This document shows positions 60,927 to 64,000 of a stretch of 64,000 bases of DNA, piece after piece. Below the pieces are notes generated by a model, which searched no databases, was not told the DNA's origin, and saw only the letters and a list, made by a program, of their open reading frames with translations. This DNA comes from Rhodopseudomonas palustris (GTDB taxonomy: Bacteria > Pseudomonadota > Alphaproteobacteria > Rhizobiales > Xanthobacteraceae), in the NCBI RefSeq assembly GCF_013415845.1, contig NZ_CP058907.1:3658001-3722000 (forward strand). The letters are read 5' to 3'. Each line of letters starts with the position of its first letter. The first letter of the stretch is position 1. Both the position numbers and the translations under genes were made by a program.

Positions 60927-61026
60927 GGTCGGATCGGGCAGCGCGCCCCATCCGGGTCCACTGACTGATCAGCCAGCGGTGCGGAACGTGCCTGACGACC
61001 TCCGGGCTGCTCCGGTTCGCGAACAT

Positions 61027-61439
61027 GATGAGTTGTTTCCTCGACGTGCCGTCGTGGGCATTTCAGTTGATGAAGGATTGGGGTCGGCCGCTCGTGCGAC
61101 GCGTCCATGCATCGCCCGGATCGTGAGCCTCCCCACGGCAGCTCACAGCACCATGCAAACCATTCGCACAAATCAGCGCCGCGACCACCCTCGGGGCGCT
61201 ACGGGGCGCCGCCCGTTTTCAGCGGAATGCCGAATTTTCCGTATGCTTATGTGACCGGTTTTCGGAGCAAGGAGCCGCCAAAGCGCCGGCGTTGCCCGCT
61301 GAGACCACGGCAATCTGAGCCGAGCCTTGGCCCCCCTGGAAGCTCCCGTCTGGAACTACGCCGAGCTTGATGTAACTCAATACCGTTCCCGTCAGAGCTG
61401 CAAAGCTAAGTTGCACCGCCCAGAAGGGAATCATCCGGC
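61027..61439. other. Gap without a supported gene
   Basis: About 410 bases between the PAS gene and the zinc-ribbon gene. Frames here lack ribosome sites and conserved motifs. Confidence 0.45.
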
Positions 61440-61652
61440 ATGCGATCGTTTCACCACCGCGACTACTTTTTCCATCCGTGCCGGATGTGCGGAGCCGCGG
61501 CGAACCTGACGCGCAACACGCCGGCCGCCGACGGCTACGAGCATCGGACCTACGAATGCCGACGCTGCGGCCATGTCGATCTATTCGGCGTCGGGCCGGA
61601 CGACAGCAGGCCGTGGAAAGTGATCGGCTCGGCCGACGCGCAGCCGATGTAG
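61440..61652 (+). CDS. Small zinc-ribbon protein
   Basis: 70 residues. CRMCG (about residues 14-18) and CRRCG (about 40-44) form two zinc knuckles in a treble-clef or ribbon arrangement, with an aromatic FHHRDYFFHP start. AAGGGA lies ten bases before the ATG. It is probably a nucleic-acid- or protein-binding miniprotein; no further assignment. Confidence 0.65.
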   Translation: MRSFHHRDYFFHPCRMCGAAANLTRNTPAADGYEHRTYECRRCGHVDLFGVGPDDSRPWKVIGSADAQPM

Positions 61653-62029
61653 CCCGCCGCATTCGAGCCTGGGGCGATCGAAGGCTCGAACCTGAGCTGA
61701 ACGGATCGCAGCCAGCGCCCTCGCCTGCACCGCATCTCAGCGGAGTTCACGGGATCAATCTGGCCCGTGCCGTCACGCCGCGATCGCCATCAACACCGTG
61801 TCCGCGCCGTTCCAAGCGAGTGCGATCGACAATGCCCCTTCGCCGATCGTCGTCCGCCGCATCGGTCGTGTAGCAAGCGGTTGCGCAGTTTCTCAGCACG
61901 GCATGAGCCGCCTAGACGCGGCACACGCCTCGCCGCGCTCGATCCGAGCAAGCCAATCACCACCGGCGCCCGCGTGGCGCCGGTTCTGTTCAGAGCCAGC
62001 CCAACAGCGTGGCTGGCATTGCTCGGGAT
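61653..62029. other. Gap without a supported gene
   Basis: About 375 bases. The frames at 61767-62444 and 61798-62073 are Arg/Ala/Ser-rich shadows; I see no gene. Confidence 0.45.
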
Positions 62030-62143
62030 TCAGTGCCGCGAGGCAAGTGCCGCGGCGATACGGCCCTGGATGACGACGCCGAGCCAAATCACCAAGGTCG
62101 ACAGCCCGGCCGCGGCCACTACCAGTAAGTCGGTCTCGCTCAT
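62030..62143 (-). CDS. Single-helix membrane miniprotein
   Basis: 37 residues from the ATG at 62143, preceded on the minus strand by GGAGG at nine bases. Nearly all of it is one hydrophobic helix (LLVVAAAGLSTLVIWLGVVI) with a basic tail. Function unknown. Confidence 0.5.
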   Translation of the reverse strand: MSETDLLVVAAAGLSTLVIWLGVVIQGRIAAALASRH

Positions 62144-62300
62144 CGGATCAGTCCTCCGCAAGGACGGTCGCGGCAGCCCGGTAATAGCTACCGCCTCGGC
62201 GGCGTCGCATCCGCGGCGCCGCAACTTGCGCGATTATTGCTGCACGGCGCGGGCCGGCTTTGATGCCGGTCAACCGCGGCGGCGGCAGGCATTCCAGCGC

Positions 62301-62408
62301 TCACAGCCACCGCACCAGGACGGTGAGATTGACCGCACAGGCCCCCAGCAATGCCAGGGTGAGGCCGAACGGAGCGCTATCGATGCGGGTTTTCAGGATC
62401 GTCGTCAT
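62301..62408 (-). CDS. Possible single-helix membrane miniprotein
   Basis: 35 residues: a short basic N-terminus (MTTILKTRID) then a hydrophobic helix (FGLTLALLGACAVNLTVLV). No clear ribosome site, so support is weaker than for the neighbouring miniprotein at 62030. Confidence 0.35.
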   Translation of the reverse strand: MTTILKTRIDSAPFGLTLALLGACAVNLTVLVRWL

Positions 62409-62536
62409 GTTGGAACCCGATGTCATGACCGGACCATCGGGTGATTCTAGCCGTGGAGTCCCAAGCGATATTTTTCGCCGGATTTAACCCTCGTTAACCT
62501 TCGATTCCCGACTCCCGGCCCGCTTCCGGCTGGCGC

Positions 62537-62560
62537 AAAAAAGCCGACGCTGAGGCCGGC
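62537..62560 (-). terminator. Terminator of the outer-membrane barrel gene
   Basis: Minus strand: GCCGGC, six-base loop, GTCGGC (one G-T pair), then six T. It lies about 50 bases after the stop of the barrel gene. Confidence 0.8.
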
Positions 62561-62609
62561 CTTGAAGCTACGATTCGTGAGGCGGGAGAGGGACTTGGCC
62601 GGTCCCCGA

Positions 62610-63332
62610 TCAGTATTTGGCAACCGCCGGACCACCCCAGCCAAAGCGGTAATTGATACCGGCCTTGACGGTGTGTTCGTCGTTGCGGAACGAGGTGCCG
62701 ACCACGTCCGCCGGACCGCCGGTGAAGGTGGTGTCGCCGAACTTGTAGTACTGGTACTCGACCTTGGCCGACCAGCTCGGCGCGAACATGTATTCGAGGC
62801 CGGCGCCGACCGTGTAGCCGTCGTTGCGGCTGCCGCTGGTGGTGTAGCCGGACGGCACGCCGCCGAGCGACGCGACGCTGAGATCGCTGTCGCGCCAGGC
62901 GTAACCGCCCTTGGCGTAAACCAGCGTCGGCCCCCAGGCGTAGCCGAGTCGGCCAGTGACCGACCCGAGGCCCCGGGTATCTTCGGTCGCGGTGCTGCCG
63001 CCGGGGAAGATCACGCCGGTGTTGTTCGACGACATCCAACTATACTGGGCTTCGATACCGATCACCCAGTTGGTGGCGAACTGATAGTCCGCGCCGCCCT
63101 GGACACCGCCGAAGAAGCGGCCGGAGTTGCCGGTGATGTTGTTATCGCCGGCCCAGGCGCCACCGACGTGGCCGCCGACATAGAAGCCGGTCCAGTTGTA
63201 AACCACCTCGGGCGCCGTGTAGGCGGGCGCGGCCTTGGTGTAGGGGCGCGGCGGCAGGTCGGCCGCGAAGGCGGGAGCGGAGAGCGCGATCACCGCCGCT
63301 GCGCCGAGCAGAGTGTTCTTCATCGTCTTCAT
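62610..63332 (-). CDS. Outer-membrane beta-barrel protein, Omp25/31-like
   Basis: 240 residues from the ATG at 63332 (AGAGGG at proper distance). The longer frame to 63938 is not coding. Signal peptide ending AFA (about 23), then ADLPPRPYTKAAP, a start typical of this alphaproteobacterial porin-like family. An eight-stranded barrel follows: WTGFYVGGHVGGAW, GGVQGGADYQF, GRLGYAWGPTLVYAKGGYAW, EYMFAPSWSAKVEYQYYKFG, and a C-terminal HTVKAGINYRFGWGG strand. A structural surface protein; some members bind haem, not tested here. Confidence 0.9.
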   Translation of the reverse strand: MKTMKNTLLGAAAVIALSAPAFAADLPPRPYTKAAPAYTAPEVVYNWTGFYVGGHVGGAWAGDNNITGNSGRFFGGVQGGADYQFATNWVIGIEAQYSWMSSNNTGVIFPGGSTATEDTRGLGSVTGRLGYAWGPTLVYAKGGYAWRDSDLSVASLGGVPSGYTTSGSRNDGYTVGAGLEYMFAPSWSAKVEYQYYKFGDTTFTGGPADVVGTSFRNDEHTVKAGINYRFGWGGPAVAKY

Positions 63333-63511
63333 CGTCGTCCCTCTTTCGATGCGTTCCGATGTGCTCAAAACAGCATGGCAATCGTTTGGTTGCCCGATGG
63401 CGACGGCGTAGCAATCATTCAGCAGGACTGTGACGACGCCGCAACACTCGGGAACCCGTCCCTGCCAGGCCGGCATCAGATTAGTCGCGGCAGATTGCGA
63501 TCCGGTCGGGA

Positions 63512-63931
63512 TCAGCGCGACAATTTTTCCAGCTCGGGAAACGGCGCATAAACGACGCCGGTGCACAGCTCGCCGGCGTGCGGCGCGACGCGGTCGAGCC
63601 GGCCGTCGACATGGACGATCGCCATGTCCTGCAGCGTGCCGCCGCGCGGGGTGAAGCGCAGGCACGACACCCAGCGCACCCGGCCGTCGACCGGGCGCTG
63701 CACCGGCTCGGCCATCGCGGCATCGCGCAGGCCCGACGGGTTGTTGAGATAGGTGCGCAGGAAGGCCGGGATCTCGCTGCGATAGTTCACCGGAAACGGC
63801 TGCGGCGGATCGGTATCGAACGACATCGAGCCGCCGATCGCGCAGGCGCCGAGCAGCGCCGCGAGCGGCAGCGTCAAGGCGGCGCGCAGCGGGCGCAGTG
63901 AGGTCGGCAATGGGATCGCGGGACGGCGCAT
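63512..63931 (-). CDS. Small outer-membrane or periplasmic lipoprotein
   Basis: 139 residues. Lipoprotein signal with LLGAC (Cys30). The mature part has a conserved-looking RSEIPAFLRTYLNNPSGLRDA segment and two further Cys (VSCLRFTP, ELCTGVVYAPFPELE). Proteins of this layout are frequent single genes in Rhodopseudomonas and Bradyrhizobium, with no function known to me. The barrel gene follows about 180 bases downstream in the same direction. Confidence 0.7.
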   Translation of the reverse strand: MRRPAIPLPTSLRPLRAALTLPLAALLGACAIGGSMSFDTDPPQPFPVNYRSEIPAFLRTYLNNPSGLRDAAMAEPVQRPVDGRVRWVSCLRFTPRGGTLQDMAIVHVDGRLDRVAPHAGELCTGVVYAPFPELEKLSR

Positions 63932-64000
63932 GCCTCATGCAATAGCGCGCCGGGCGGCGAAATCAATCGCCCGCCGTGCCGCGAGGGGAAGCGCGGCGCG

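Noticed and set aside
62562..63938. A 329-codon plus-strand frame and a 442-codon extension around the outer-membrane barrel gene
   Set aside because: The barrel protein from 63332 has a clear signal peptide and barrel strands; the extension overlaps the lipoprotein gene in another frame.
1..64000. CRISPR arrays, insertion sequences, rRNA genes or a replication origin
   Set aside because: I looked for regularly spaced repeats, transposase motifs, rRNA and DnaA-box clusters and saw none; the only mobile-element trace is the tRNA-Thr island.

Overview
The window reads as one piece of a high-GC alphaproteobacterial chromosome, most likely from the Rhodopseudomonas/Bradyrhizobium group. I infer this from the CsgH-type curli gene (a family characterised from Rhodopseudomonas palustris), the BTLCP-type peptidase, the Omp25/31-like barrel and the BLUF sensor. 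No sequence search was possible. Apart from a small tRNA-associated island, the window looks like the host's own DNA, specialised for what the cell puts on or outside its surface.

Layout: (1) 0-4.4 kb: a TIGR04325-type methyltransferase, a Gp49/RelE-like toxin-type protein, a DUF6941-like protein and an orphan XRE regulator, with long gene-poor gaps. (2) 4.4-10.5 kb: a curli amyloid locus with a 19-repeat curlin, csgH, a second curlin-like gene, csgF, csgG and a CsgB-like minor curlin; no csgE was recognised. (3) 10.6-24.8 kb: one minus-strand operon for a compact NRPS-PKS assembly line (A-T / KS-AT-ACP-aminotransferase-C-A-T / C-TE) with its own alpha/beta hydrolase and phosphopantetheinyl transferase. 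(4) 25.3-52.7 kb: a large Wzx/Wzy-type exopolysaccharide locus with an ExoY-like starter transferase, five glycosyltransferases, two acyltransferases, a DegT aminotransferase, flippase, two polymerase/ligase-like membrane proteins, Wzc-like co-polymerase/tyrosine kinase, Wza lipoprotein, a GH39/PslG-like hydrolase, a GMC oxidoreductase and a BTLCP peptidase. (5) 53-64 kb: small secreted and membrane proteins, tRNA-Tyr, rlmB, tRNA-Thr with a ~2 kb island flanked by an exact 45-bp repeat, a BLUF protein, a PAS protein that seems frameshifted, zinc-ribbon miniproteins, an outer-membrane barrel and a lipoprotein.

The most interesting signal is shared control. A palindrome, TTGAC-N6-GTCAA (often flanked by GTG/CAC), occurs six times over 41 kb: twice in the curli divergent region, once (with perfect 12-bp arms) before the NRPS-PKS operon, and three times in the exopolysaccharide locus (acyltransferase start, the wzc unit, the exoY-like unit). 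Amyloid, peptide-polyketide and polysaccharide production may therefore form one regulon for an extracellular matrix. The regulator is not recognisable in the window.

The assembly line is itself unusual. Reading it by eye predicts a Val-like starter, one malonyl extension, beta-transamination and Gly addition. It is then released by a free-standing C-TE protein whose thioesterase has Cys in place of the nucleophilic Ser. I cannot match this to a known product.
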